Positions 1-5,958 of a DNA stretch of 8,675 nt are shown here, in pieces (position 1 is the first letter of the stretch; each line of letters opens with the position of its first letter). The notes under the pieces were generated by a model. That model had not been told where the DNA came from, did not search any database, and saw only the letters and a list, made by a program, of their open reading frames with translations. The translations under genes were made by a program, and so were the position numbers. This DNA is from Bacteroidales bacterium (GTDB taxonomy: Bacteria; Bacteroidota; Bacteroidia; Bacteroidales; VadinHA17), in assembly GCA_025455505.1 (NCBI GenBank), contig JALOMK010000074.1, positions 1 to 8,675 of the forward strand, given 5' to 3'.

Positions 1-90
1 GTTTTCGACTTTTTCGTCATAGTCAGCTTTTACAATGTCAATCTTCAGCACAGCATTAAGTTCGCTGATGTTTTCTCTGGTAATGTTCAT
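1..90 (-). CDS. tig: Trigger factor, N-terminal 30 residues (partial, runs off left edge)
   Basis: Reading the minus strand from the ATG at 88-90 gives an uninterrupted 30-codon frame to the window edge. It begins MNITRENISELNAVLKIDIV, which I recognise as the start of Bacteroidota trigger factor. Trigger factor is the ribosome-bound peptidyl-prolyl isomerase and chaperone that meets nascent chains at the exit tunnel. Only the first strands of the ribosome-binding domain are visible; the ribosome-binding signature loop, the isomerase domain and the C-terminal arms are outside the window. No Shine-Dalgarno is seen: the bases before the ATG are AT-rich, as is common in this phylum. The gene lies downstream of tRNA-Leu on the same strand, 21 nt past a terminator-like hairpin. 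The identification rests on a short N-terminus, so it is good but not certain. Confidence 0.85.
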   Translation of the reverse strand, partial: MNITRENISELNAVLKIDIVKADYDEKVEN

Positions 91-110
91 TTCAGATAAC
101 AGTTAATATT

Positions 111-150
111 AAAACCGCCGGAACAAATTGTAGATTATTCCGGACGGTTT
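111..150 (-). terminator. Terminator-like hairpin after tRNA-Leu
   Basis: Arms 112-123 and 138-150 pair over 12 bp with a single bulged base at 144 and a 14-nt loop. On the minus strand the second arm ends in TTTT, followed by AATATTAA. This fits an intrinsic terminator for the tRNA transcript, although the U-tract is short. It sits only about 20 nt before the trigger-factor start, so it could instead act in the tig leader. Confidence 0.6.
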
Positions 151-158
151 GAATTTAG

Positions 159-241
159 TGCGGATGAAGGGACTCGAACCCCCACGTCACGAAGACACAA
201 GATCCTAAGTCTTGCTCGGCTACCAATTACGACACATCCGC
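159..241 (-). tRNA. tRNA-Leu, anticodon UAG
   Basis: The minus strand folds as a class II tRNA of 83 nt. The 7-bp acceptor stem is GCGGATG/CATCCGC, with discriminator A at 159. The D loop contains TTGGTAG. The anticodon stem CAAGA/TCTTG encloses CTTAGGA, so the anticodon is TAG at 205-207. A long variable arm (TGTCTTCGTGACG) is typical of leucine tRNAs, and the T loop is TTCGAGT. Two of the five T-stem pairs are G-U. The 3' CCA is not encoded (the genome reads CTA after the discriminator), so it must be added by tRNA nucleotidyltransferase. The tRNA reads CUN leucine codons. Confidence 0.97.
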
Positions 242-254
242 GGAAAAAACTGCG

Positions 255-285
255 CAAAGGTACAATAAATTATTGTCAATTCAAA
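255..285 (-). promoter_or_regulatory. Bacteroidetes-type promoter for tRNA-Leu
   Basis: On the minus strand TTTG (282-285) is followed after exactly 19 bp by TACCTTTG (255-262), a full match to the TAnnTTTG -7 element used by the primary sigma factor of Bacteroidetes. Transcription would start about 7 nt further on, a few bases before the tRNA 5' end at 241. The -33 element begins only 9 bp after the lptB stop codon, so the promoter occupies nearly the whole lptB-tRNA gap. Confidence 0.72.
262..276. repeat. Perfect 7-bp palindrome within the tRNA-Leu promoter spacer
   Basis: ACAATAA (262-268) and TTATTGT (270-276) are perfect inverted repeats around one central base. They lie between the -33 and -7 elements and overlap the -7 box by one base. 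The shape is that of a small dimer operator, but in AT-rich sequence a repeat of this size can arise by chance and no regulator is identified. Confidence 0.45.
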
Positions 286-294
286 GAGGGAATA

Positions 295-1020
295 TTACCT
301 GCGCAACTCGAAGTTCTTGCCGAGGTATACTTTTCTTACATGCTCATCTTCTGCAAGTTGCGAAGCAGTGCCCGATTTAAGTATCCTTCCCTCAAAAAGG
401 AGATAAGCCCTGTCGGTTATTGAAAGGGTCTCATGGACATTGTGGTCGGTAATAAGAATTCCTATTTGTTTATCCCTCAGTTTTGATACTATCTCCTGGA
501 TATCTTCCACTGCAATGGGGTCGACACCTGCAAAGGGTTCGTCGAGGAGGATGAATTTAGGCTTGAGGGCCAGGGCCCGGGCTATCTCTGTCCGTCTTCT
601 CTCCCCGCCTGAAAGCTGTATGCCCTTGTTCCTTCTTATTTTATTAAGGCCGAATTCGCCAAGGAGGTTTTCGAGCCTTTCTTCCTGTTCTGTAACATGA
701 AGATTCGACAACTGGAGCACTGCCCTGATGTTATCCTCCACTGTCATATTCCTGAACACCGAGGCTTCCTGTGCAAGGTAGCCTATTCCGAGGCGTGCTC
801 TCTTGTATACAGGAAGGAGCGTGATGTCTTCGCCTTCGAGCATTATCCTGCCCTCTTTCGGCCGTATTAGCCCGACTATCATATAGAATGTAGTTGTCTT
901 GCCTGCGCCGTTGGGACCGAGAAGACCGACGATCTCACCCTGTTCAACTTCGACCGACACGTGATCAACAACTGTCCTGCTGCGGTATTTCTTGACAAGG
1001 TCTTCGGTGTACAGTCTCAT
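295..1020 (-). CDS. lptB: LPS export ABC transporter ATPase LptB
   Basis: LptB is the cytoplasmic ATPase of the LptB2FG complex. It powers extraction of lipopolysaccharide from the inner membrane and its movement along the Lpt bridge to the outer membrane. The 241-residue product matches the family in length and has every ABC motif: Walker [10 protein letters not shown] (35-43), Q-loop Gln84 in GYLAQEAS, signature LSGGE (136-140), Walker B FILLDE (156-161), D-loop FAGVD (163-167) and switch His193 in TDHNV. The segments [22 protein letters not shown] and the C-terminal VYLGKNFEL are specific to LptB rather than to other ABC ATPases. There is no membrane segment, as expected. It starts 34 nt after tatC on the same strand, so the two are probably co-transcribed. 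LptF and LptG are not in the window. No clear ribosome binding site precedes the ATG. Confidence 0.96.
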   Translation of the reverse strand: MRLYTEDLVKKYRSRTVVDHVSVEVEQGEIVGLLGPNGAGKTTTFYMIVGLIRPKEGRIMLEGEDITLLPVYKRARLGIGYLAQEASVFRNMTVEDNIRAVLQLSNLHVTEQEERLENLLGEFGLNKIRRNKGIQLSGGERRRTEIARALALKPKFILLDEPFAGVDPIAVEDIQEIVSKLRDKQIGILITDHNVHETLSITDRAYLLFEGRILKSGTASQLAEDEHVRKVYLGKNFELRR

Positions 1021-1054
1021 GTCGTGGTTAATTTTCGTCCTGAAACAATTCTTT

Positions 1055-1921
1055 TCAGTCTTTCATGAATTCATCATGCGCTTTTTCCTTCTTTTTCATT
1101 ACCCTGCCGGAGATTACTATGCTAACCTCATAAAGTATGAGAAGAGGGATACTTACAAGAGTCTGTGAAAAAACATCGGGAGGAGTGATTATTGCCGACA
1201 GAATAAAAATTACTACAATCGCATGCTTCCTGTACTTCCTGAGAAAGGCCGGAGTTACAAGCCCTATTTTGGTCAGGAAGAAAGCGAGGATTGGAAGTTC
1301 AAATATCGCTCCGGTGGCCAGGCACAATGATGAAAGTGTGCCTATGTATGATCGTACATTGATCTGGTTTGTGACTTCCGGACTAATTTCATATGATCCC
1401 AGGAAATGGAATGAAAGGGGAGAAAGAATGAAATAACCGAACAAAACCCCGGTAAAAAACAGAAGTGAAGCAGCCATTACGGCTCCCTGTGCATACCTGG
1501 CTTCATTGCTGTGAAGAGCCGGTTTGAAGAACTGCCAGAATTCCCACAAAATTACAGGAAATGCAAGTATTACCCCGGCAACCATTGCAACTGCAATGTG
1601 AGTGGTTAGCTGCCCCGACATTTTAATATTGATCAGCTGCAGAGGCTTTGTATTAAGGCATAGCGCCGAGAAACTTTCAGCGTCGAACTTCTCATTGAGA
1701 AAGTGACCGAACCTGCAGAGCAGTTTGCTTGTTATGAAGTCAGGGCTTTTGGGTGCAAGGATTATCGTGTCGAAAATGAAAGATTTGAATATGAATGCTA
1801 TTATCATGAAGAGGAAAATTGCCAGGACAGACCTGATAATATGCCAGCGCAGTTCCTCGAGATGCTCCAGGAACGACATTTCCTTTTCATTTTTTTTCCC
1901 TTTGTTCAAGAATTTCCACAT
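1055..1921 (-). CDS. tatC: Sec-independent protein translocase TatC
   Basis: TatC is the polytopic inner-membrane subunit that binds twin-arginine signal peptides and, with TatA-type proteins, exports folded proteins. The 288-residue product shows six likely membrane segments (about 31-53, 104-128, 146-171, 192-220, 232-247, 251-272). By alignment from memory, the signal-peptide-binding Glu of E. coli (E15) corresponds to Glu23 in HLEELR, and E103 to Glu140 in KPALHSNE. Glu208 lies in the FELP segment of helix 4, and [10 protein letters not shown] (245-254) is a family hallmark. The first periplasmic loop (54-103) is longer than in E. coli and contains Cys69 and Cys88. The start at 1921 gives a 14-residue lysine-rich leader before [11 protein letters not shown]. 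Met15 (codon 1877-1879) is an alternative start preceded by AAAGGAA, but that is too close to serve as a good ribosome site. No tatA is visible nearby. lptB follows. Confidence 0.96.
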   Translation of the reverse strand: MWKFLNKGKKNEKEMSFLEHLEELRWHIIRSVLAIFLFMIIAFIFKSFIFDTIILAPKSPDFITSKLLCRFGHFLNEKFDAESFSALCLNTKPLQLINIKMSGQLTTHIAVAMVAGVILAFPVILWEFWQFFKPALHSNEARYAQGAVMAASLLFFTGVLFGYFILSPLSFHFLGSYEISPEVTNQINVRSYIGTLSSLCLATGAIFELPILAFFLTKIGLVTPAFLRKYRKHAIVVIFILSAIITPPDVFSQTLVSIPLLILYEVSIVISGRVMKKKEKAHDEFMKD

Positions 1922-2054
1922 TGCTTCGCTTATGAGTGCTAATGAAAAACAGCCTGTAAAGATGATAAAACTTATTCTTCAAAACAATATCCCCTGCCTC
2001 AGTCACGGAATCAAAACCTGAAAGTGCCGGCAATATCAGACCCTGGTACAGCAT
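1887..2054 (-). CDS. Doubtful 55-codon ORF in the tatC leader
   Basis: An ATG at 2052-2054 opens a 55-residue frame (MLYQGLILPALSGFDSVTEA...) that overlaps the first 35 nt of tatC in another frame. It stops with TGA at 1887-1889, 7 nt before the internal tatC Met15 codon. I do not recognise the protein. It has no signal peptide, no clear membrane helix and no clean Shine-Dalgarno. The start codon falls in the loop of an inverted repeat. It could be a leader ORF coupled to tatC, the remnant of a lost gene, or chance; chance is the most likely on length alone. Confidence 0.18.
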   Translation of the reverse strand: MLYQGLILPALSGFDSVTEAGDIVLKNKFYHLYRLFFISTHKRSNVEILEQREKK

Positions 2055-2169
2055 ATATTACCGGAAGTGGAATAAATATATTTTTTTTTGAATAGAAATT
2101 TATTAATTTTATATAGACACAGAGGAAAGGGAAAGGATAGAAGGATGATTTTAACATTTTTTAGTATTT
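1922..2169. other. Divergent tatC-recQ intergenic region
   Basis: This 248-bp stretch must hold the promoters for both tatC (leftward) and recQ (rightward). Its centre, about 2066-2116, is strongly AT-rich and includes nine consecutive T at 2081-2089. Partial -7-like boxes are visible: TATATTTA on the minus strand (2073-2080) and TAATTTTA on the plus strand (2104-2111), each matching TAnnTTTG at all but the last base. Neither has a correctly spaced TTTG upstream, so I do not call either promoter. Positions 2119-2147 form a purine-rich run just before a small plus-strand ORF. Confidence 0.55.
2027..2064 (-). repeat. Imperfect inverted repeat in the presumed tatC leader
   Basis: CCGGCAATAT (2027-2036) and ATATTACCGG (2055-2064) are 10-bp arms around an 18-bp centre. 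The one mismatch becomes a G-U pair in minus-strand RNA, so a tatC transcript could form a full 10-bp stem. It lies 106-143 nt upstream of the tatC start and is not followed by a U-tract, so it is not an intrinsic terminator. It could stabilise the leader or be a protein-binding site; the function is unknown. Confidence 0.4.
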
Positions 2170-2195
2170 ATGATCAGCGAGACAACAATTCATGA
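2145..2195 (+). CDS. Possible 16-codon leader ORF overlapping the recQ start
   Basis: ATG at 2145 opens a frame reading MILTFFSIYDQRDNNS and ends with TGA at 2193-2195, overlapping the first 26 nt of recQ in another frame. It has the better ribosome site of the two: AAAGGA at 2132-2137 lies 7 nt before its ATG, whereas recQ at 2170 is preceded by TTTTTTAGTATTT. If translated, its termination inside recQ could couple or interfere with recQ initiation. This is inferred from spacing alone. Confidence 0.25.
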   Translation: MILTFFSIYDQRDNNS

Positions 2196-4350
2196 TTACC
2201 TGAAGCGTTACTTTGGTTTTGACACCTTCAAGGGAAATCAGGAAGCCATTATAAAAAATGTACTTGAGGGGCGCGACACTTTTGTTCTCATGCCCACAGG
2301 AGGGGGAAAGTCACTGTGCTACCAGCTGCCTGCAGTCATTAAAGAAGGTACTGCAGTCGTTATTTCCCCTCTTATAGCACTGATGAAGAACCAGGTTGAT
2401 GCCATGAGGAATTTCAGCACCACCGACGATGTGGCGCACTTTCTTAATTCATCGCTTACAAAGGCCGATATAATAAGGGTAAAGAAAGACGTGCTGTCAG
2501 GTACTACAAAACTGCTGTATGTGGCTCCCGAATCACTTACAAAGGAAGAGAACATTGAATTCCTCAAGAACGTAAAGGTTTCTTTTTATGCAATTGACGA
2601 GGCGCACTGTATCTCTGAGTGGGGACACGATTTCAGGCCGGAGTACAGGAGGATACGACCGATCATAGATAATATTGGAAGGTCGCCTTTAATTGCACTT
2701 ACCGCAACCGCCACTCCCAAGGTTCAGCATGATATCCAGAAAAACCTCGGGATACTCGAGGCCGATATCTTCAAGTCGTCATTCAACAGGCCAAACCTCT
2801 ATTACGAGGTCAAGTCGAAACAGGATGTGACCAAGGAAATAATAAAGTATATTAAAAACAACCCGGGGAAATCGGGAATTATCTATTGCCTCAGCCGGAA
2901 GAAGGTGGAGGAGATGGCGGAGGTGCTGAAAGTCAATGGATTGAAGGTGCTTCCCTACCATGCAGGAATGGACTCGGCGACACGCACAGCCAACCAGGAC
3001 AAATTCCTGATGGAAGAGGTAGATATAATTGTAGCCACAATTGCCTTCGGCATGGGAATAGATAAGCCCGACGTCAGGTTCGTAATACATTATGACATTC
3101 CCAAGAGCCTCGAGGGTTATTACCAGGAGACTGGAAGGGCCGGCCGCGATGGCGGCGAAGGCAACTGCATTGCATATTACAGCTACAACGACATTCAGAA
3201 GCTTGAGAAATTCATGCAGGGGAAACCTATTGCTGAACAGGAAATTGGCAAGCAGCTCCTGCTCGAGACCGTATCCTATGCCGAATCCTCAGTCTGCAGG
3301 AGAAAGCTGCTGCTTCATTATTTCGGCGAGGAATATGAGAAGGAAAACTGCGAGGCCTGTGACAATTGCCTCCACCCTAAGTCGCAGTTCGAAGGGAATG
3401 AAGCTGTTGTAAGCGTCCTCGAAGCAATAATTGCAGTTAAGGAGAAATTCAAGGCCGACCATATTGCCCATATTCTGACCGGCAAGGTGACCTCCGCAGT
3501 AAAATCATACAAGCACAATAAACTTGAGTTTTTCGGGGCGGGGGAGGAAAAGGACGAGAAATTCTGGAACATGGTTATCAGGCAGGCCCTTATTGCAAAA
3601 TTGCTGACGAAGGATATCGAGAATTACGGTCTGCTTAAACTTACACCCAAAGGATATGAGTTCCTCGAAAAGCCTGAATCTTTTATGCTGGCCGAGGATC
3701 ACGACTATGCCGACACTGCCGAGGAGGAAAATGCCTTCGGGGCAAGAACTTCGGCGGTTGATGAGGAGCTTTTCAGCATCCTGAAGGATCTCAGGAAGAA
3801 AATTTCAAAACTAAAGGATGTCCCTCCCTTTGTGATTTTCCAGGATCCTTCACTTGAGGATATGGCAATACAGTATCCCGTAACAATAGAGGAACTTCAG
3901 AATATCTCAGGCGTGGGAACCGGTAAAGCCCAGCGCTACGGTGCAGAATTTGTTGAGGTAATCAAAAAGTATGTCGAGGAAAAGGAGATAATAAGGCCAC
4001 TCGACATGATCGTGAAATCTGTTGTAAACAAGTCCGGTATAAAGGTCTATATTATTCAGAGTATCGACATGAAAAGACCACTGGAAGATATAGCCGAGGC
4101 AAAGGGACTTGAAATGGGGGAGCTGATATCGGAAATTGAGGCAATAGTCAATTCAGGAACACGCCTTAATCTTGACTATTATATCGATTCAGTAATTGAT
4201 GAGGAACGCCAGCACGACATATATTCATATTTCAGGGAAGAAGCAGAGACCGACTCGCTCGAGGAAGCCTACAGGGAGCTGGGAAACGAGTTTGAGGAGG
4301 AGGAGATAAGGCTTGTGCGGATAAAGTTCCTGTCAGAAATGGGGAACTAG
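2170..4350 (+). CDS. recQ: ATP-dependent DNA helicase RecQ
   Basis: RecQ is a 3'-to-5' superfamily 2 helicase that acts in recombination and replication-fork repair. The 726-residue product has the complete helicase core: motif 0 with Gln24, Walker A MPTGGGKS (41-48, Lys47), DEAH (143-146) followed by the aromatic-rich loop CISEWGHDFRPEYR, motif III LTATAT (177-182), motif V ATIAFGMGIDKPDVRF (289-304) and motif VI QETGRAGRDG (319-328). The zinc site is Cys376, Cys394, Cys397 and Cys400. A winged-helix RQC domain (about 405-505) and an HRDC domain (about 530-605, VPPFVIF ... ISGVGTGKAQRYG) follow. A C-terminal extension of about 120 residues beyond HRDC makes it longer than E. coli RecQ (about 610); it resembles the helix-turn-helix extension seen in other Bacteroidota RecQ proteins. 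The start at 2170 places MISETTIHDYLKRYFGF where the family begins, and an in-frame TAA lies upstream. No Shine-Dalgarno is evident. Confidence 0.97.
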   Translation: MISETTIHDYLKRYFGFDTFKGNQEAIIKNVLEGRDTFVLMPTGGGKSLCYQLPAVIKEGTAVVISPLIALMKNQVDAMRNFSTTDDVAHFLNSSLTKADIIRVKKDVLSGTTKLLYVAPESLTKEENIEFLKNVKVSFYAIDEAHCISEWGHDFRPEYRRIRPIIDNIGRSPLIALTATATPKVQHDIQKNLGILEADIFKSSFNRPNLYYEVKSKQDVTKEIIKYIKNNPGKSGIIYCLSRKKVEEMAEVLKVNGLKVLPYHAGMDSATRTANQDKFLMEEVDIIVATIAFGMGIDKPDVRFVIHYDIPKSLEGYYQETGRAGRDGGEGNCIAYYSYNDIQKLEKFMQGKPIAEQEIGKQLLLETVSYAESSVCRRKLLLHYFGEEYEKENCEACDNCLHPKSQFEGNEAVVSVLEAIIAVKEKFKADHIAHILTGKVTSAVKSYKHNKLEFFGAGEEKDEKFWNMVIRQALIAKLLTKDIENYGLLKLTPKGYEFLEKPESFMLAEDHDYADTAEEENAFGARTSAVDEELFSILKDLRKKISKLKDVPPFVIFQDPSLEDMAIQYPVTIEELQNISGVGTGKAQRYGAEFVEVIKKYVEEKEIIRPLDMIVKSVVNKSGIKVYIIQSIDMKRPLEDIAEAKGLEMGELISEIEAIVNSGTRLNLDYYIDSVIDEERQHDIYSYFREEAETDSLEEAYRELGNEFEEEEIRLVRIKFLSEMGN

Positions 4351-5432
4351 ACTTCCTTCAGCGCCCTGAAAAGGGTGATCATTATCACAGCAAGGACATA
4401 AAAGGGGTATAATATCAGAAAGGGAATGAACAGCAGGGGGAAGGCCGGCTGCCTGTAAAATTTTGCACGGTTCCTTATCAGAAGGAATTCAGGGAGCGAC
4501 TTAAGCACAATCAGTACTGCCAGTGGCAAAATAAACCTGCTTCCTGCAGCAAGCGAGAGTGTCAGGGTTGCCTGCGAGAGAATTGCTGCAAAGGTTGTCA
4601 GGCCGAGCACAATTGTAAATGCATCGTTGTAATAGATGCTCTTGCCTATCCATCTCGACCTCTGGTCCAGCATTGATCGCGCACCTTCAACAGGAAGCGT
4701 CGGGACAGCGGCATCAGGCGATTCGAGCCATCTGATAGCTGTATTACCGCTTTTCTTCATGCTGTGGAGAAGGAATACATCGTCTCCTCCTGCAACTTCA
4801 GGCCTGATTCCTGCTGCGTTTTCAATATATGCCTTCCTTGTGAATGCAAGATTCGCACCGTTGCACATCACCGCTGAACCGGCGGCTGCCGCACCGGCCG
4901 TAACGCCCTGCAAAGCAAGGAATTCGACAGCCTGGAAGCGCTGCCAGAATCCGGAGGCTGCCTTAATGTAAACGGGCCCGATTATAAGAGATGGTTTACT
5001 GGAGTGATAAAATGATTCAATTGATGATAGCCATGACTTTCCGGGTACCGTGTCGGCATCGGCAGTTACAATAAGCTCACCGGATGCTTTTTCTGCTGCC
5101 GACCGTATCGCGCTCTTCTTTCCCCTTCCTTTGTTTGAAACAACACTTATTCTGATGCCGGACCTGAAATCTGCTGCTATAGCTGCAGTTTTGTCAGTGG
5201 AATTGTCGTCAGCAATTATTATCTCAAATGCCGAAGCAGGATAATCCTGGCGGCTGATCGCTTCGAGGAATAGCGGCAGGTTCTTTTCCTCGTTTTTGCA
5301 GGCAGTAATGATAGTAACGAATGTGTTTCCGGGAGGCTCCGGCTTGTAAGCTTCTGTTTTCAGCAGCCTATAAAGGATCCATGAAAGTATAAGGATGTAA
5401 GGAACTGACGCCAGTACAGGTATCCAGACCAT
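4347..5432 (-). CDS. Membrane-anchored family 2 glycosyltransferase
   Basis: The 361-residue product is a GT2-type inverting glycosyltransferase with a cytoplasmic GT-A domain held by membrane helices: one at about 5-22 and probably three hydrophobic segments at about 272-295, 297-315 and 330-356. Visible motifs are IIADDNSTD (72-80) for the nucleotide sugar, the metal-binding DAD (125-127) in TADADTVPG, GGDD (215-218) at the catalytic-base position, and QRSRW (257-261), the QxxRW motif of processive and related GT2 enzymes. A small-residue run lies at about 179-187 before CNGANLAF. The arrangement resembles PgaC- or BcsA-like enzymes but is much shorter, with no c-di-GMP PilZ domain. It begins 3 nt after the acetyltransferase gene, so the two are probably translationally coupled. 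The donor sugar and acceptor cannot be deduced; polysaccharide, lipid or carotenoid glycosylation are all possible. Confidence 0.85.
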   Translation of the reverse strand: MVWIPVLASVPYILILSWILYRLLKTEAYKPEPPGNTFVTIITACKNEEKNLPLFLEAISRQDYPASAFEIIIADDNSTDKTAAIAADFRSGIRISVVSNKGRGKKSAIRSAAEKASGELIVTADADTVPGKSWLSSIESFYHSSKPSLIIGPVYIKAASGFWQRFQAVEFLALQGVTAGAAAAGSAVMCNGANLAFTRKAYIENAAGIRPEVAGGDDVFLLHSMKKSGNTAIRWLESPDAAVPTLPVEGARSMLDQRSRWIGKSIYYNDAFTIVLGLTTFAAILSQATLTLSLAAGSRFILPLAVLIVLKSLPEFLLIRNRAKFYRQPAFPLLFIPFLILYPFYVLAVIMITLFRALKEV

Positions 5433-5435
5433 TTA

Positions 5436-5885
5436 TCAATTTTTTAGCCATTCATACATAGTGTAATGTTCGCTCTGCATGCCGAGAGCCTCGTATGTTT
5501 TCCTTGCCCTTTCATTGTTTGTCTCGACGTAGAGCCTTAGTCCCGCTATGCCCTGCCTTTCGCCTTCCTCTTTTATTTTCAGGTACATGGACCTGAATAT
5601 TCCGCTGCGGCGGTATTCAGGCAGTACATAAACTGACTGGAACCACCAGACATTTGCATTTCTCCAGTCGCTCCATTCATATGTTATGAGAAGTGATGCA
5701 ACAACCTTTCCTTCATCTTCGGCTACCCAGTACTGCCCGTGCCCGGGATTTTCAAATACAGCCATTACTCCCGGCGTGACTTTCGTGTCATCAAGCAGAT
5801 ATTCCTCTGTCTCCCAGGCCATTTTCTTCTGGAAGTCAATAATGTCATTACTGTCGTCAGCAGCAGCTTTCCTTATTCTCATCAT
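5436..5885 (-). CDS. GNAT family N-acetyltransferase
   Basis: The 149-residue product is a single-domain acyl-CoA-dependent acetyltransferase of the GNAT fold. Motif A is SVYVLPEYRRSGIFRSMYLK (84-103); RRSGIF replaces the usual (Q/R)xxGxG/A pyrophosphate loop, with Phe97 where the second small residue is often found. Motif B is ETNNERARKTYEALGM (121-136), with the Asn and the Tyr132 typical of the CoA-binding side. The N-terminus (MRIRKAAADD) is the standard first strand. Length is normal for the family and no signal peptide is present, so it is cytoplasmic. ATG-ATG starts the frame; no ribosome site is clear. It lies 73 nt after carB and 3 nt before the glycosyltransferase. The substrate is unknown. 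Acetylating an amino sugar or lipid head group for the neighbouring enzyme is a reasonable guess only. Confidence 0.88.
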   Translation of the reverse strand: MMRIRKAAADDSNDIIDFQKKMAWETEEYLLDDTKVTPGVMAVFENPGHGQYWVAEDEGKVVASLLITYEWSDWRNANVWWFQSVYVLPEYRRSGIFRSMYLKIKEEGERQGIAGLRLYVETNNERARKTYEALGMQSEHYTMYEWLKN

Positions 5886-5925
5886 TAATACTGTATTTGT
5901 ATTTTGCCCCCTGCTCCCGGCCCCG

Positions 5926-5957
5926 CGCCGTTACGCCGTTATGCCTTTACGCCTTTT
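5926..5957. repeat. Four tandem 8-bp units immediately after carB
   Basis: On the plus strand the units read CGCCGTTA, CGCCGTTA, TGCCTTTA and CGCCTTTT, the first two identical. The array starts one base beyond the carB stop codon. The adjoining 5906-5925 is very G+C-rich (CCCC, CCCGG, CCCCGCG), unlike the AT-rich bases at 5886-5905. No terminator stem of useful length is seen. It looks like a decaying intergenic minirepeat. Confidence 0.6.
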
Positions 5958-5958
5958 A

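Noticed and set aside
1877..1879. Met15 as the true tatC start
   Set aside because: The preceding AAAGGAA is too close to the ATG, and a short charged leader ahead of [11 protein letters not shown] is normal in related TatC proteins. The ATG at 1919-1921 is kept, with the alternative noted.
1703..2021. Two plus-strand ORFs opposite the tatC 5' end
   Set aside because: They lie antisense to a well-supported gene, overlap each other and show no recognisable family.
2081..2089. Run of nine T as a phase-variable tract
   Set aside because: It lies in AT-rich intergenic DNA about 80 bp from recQ and 160 bp from tatC, outside any convincing promoter spacer, so a switching role is unsupported.
4636..5244. 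Plus-strand ORFs within the glycosyltransferase
   Set aside because: Alanine- and serine-rich products are the expected shadow of the opposite frame; the minus-strand gene carries all the motifs.
5906..5930. G+C-rich block after carB as an intrinsic terminator
   Set aside because: The best stem is only about 4 bp and no U-tract follows on the minus strand.
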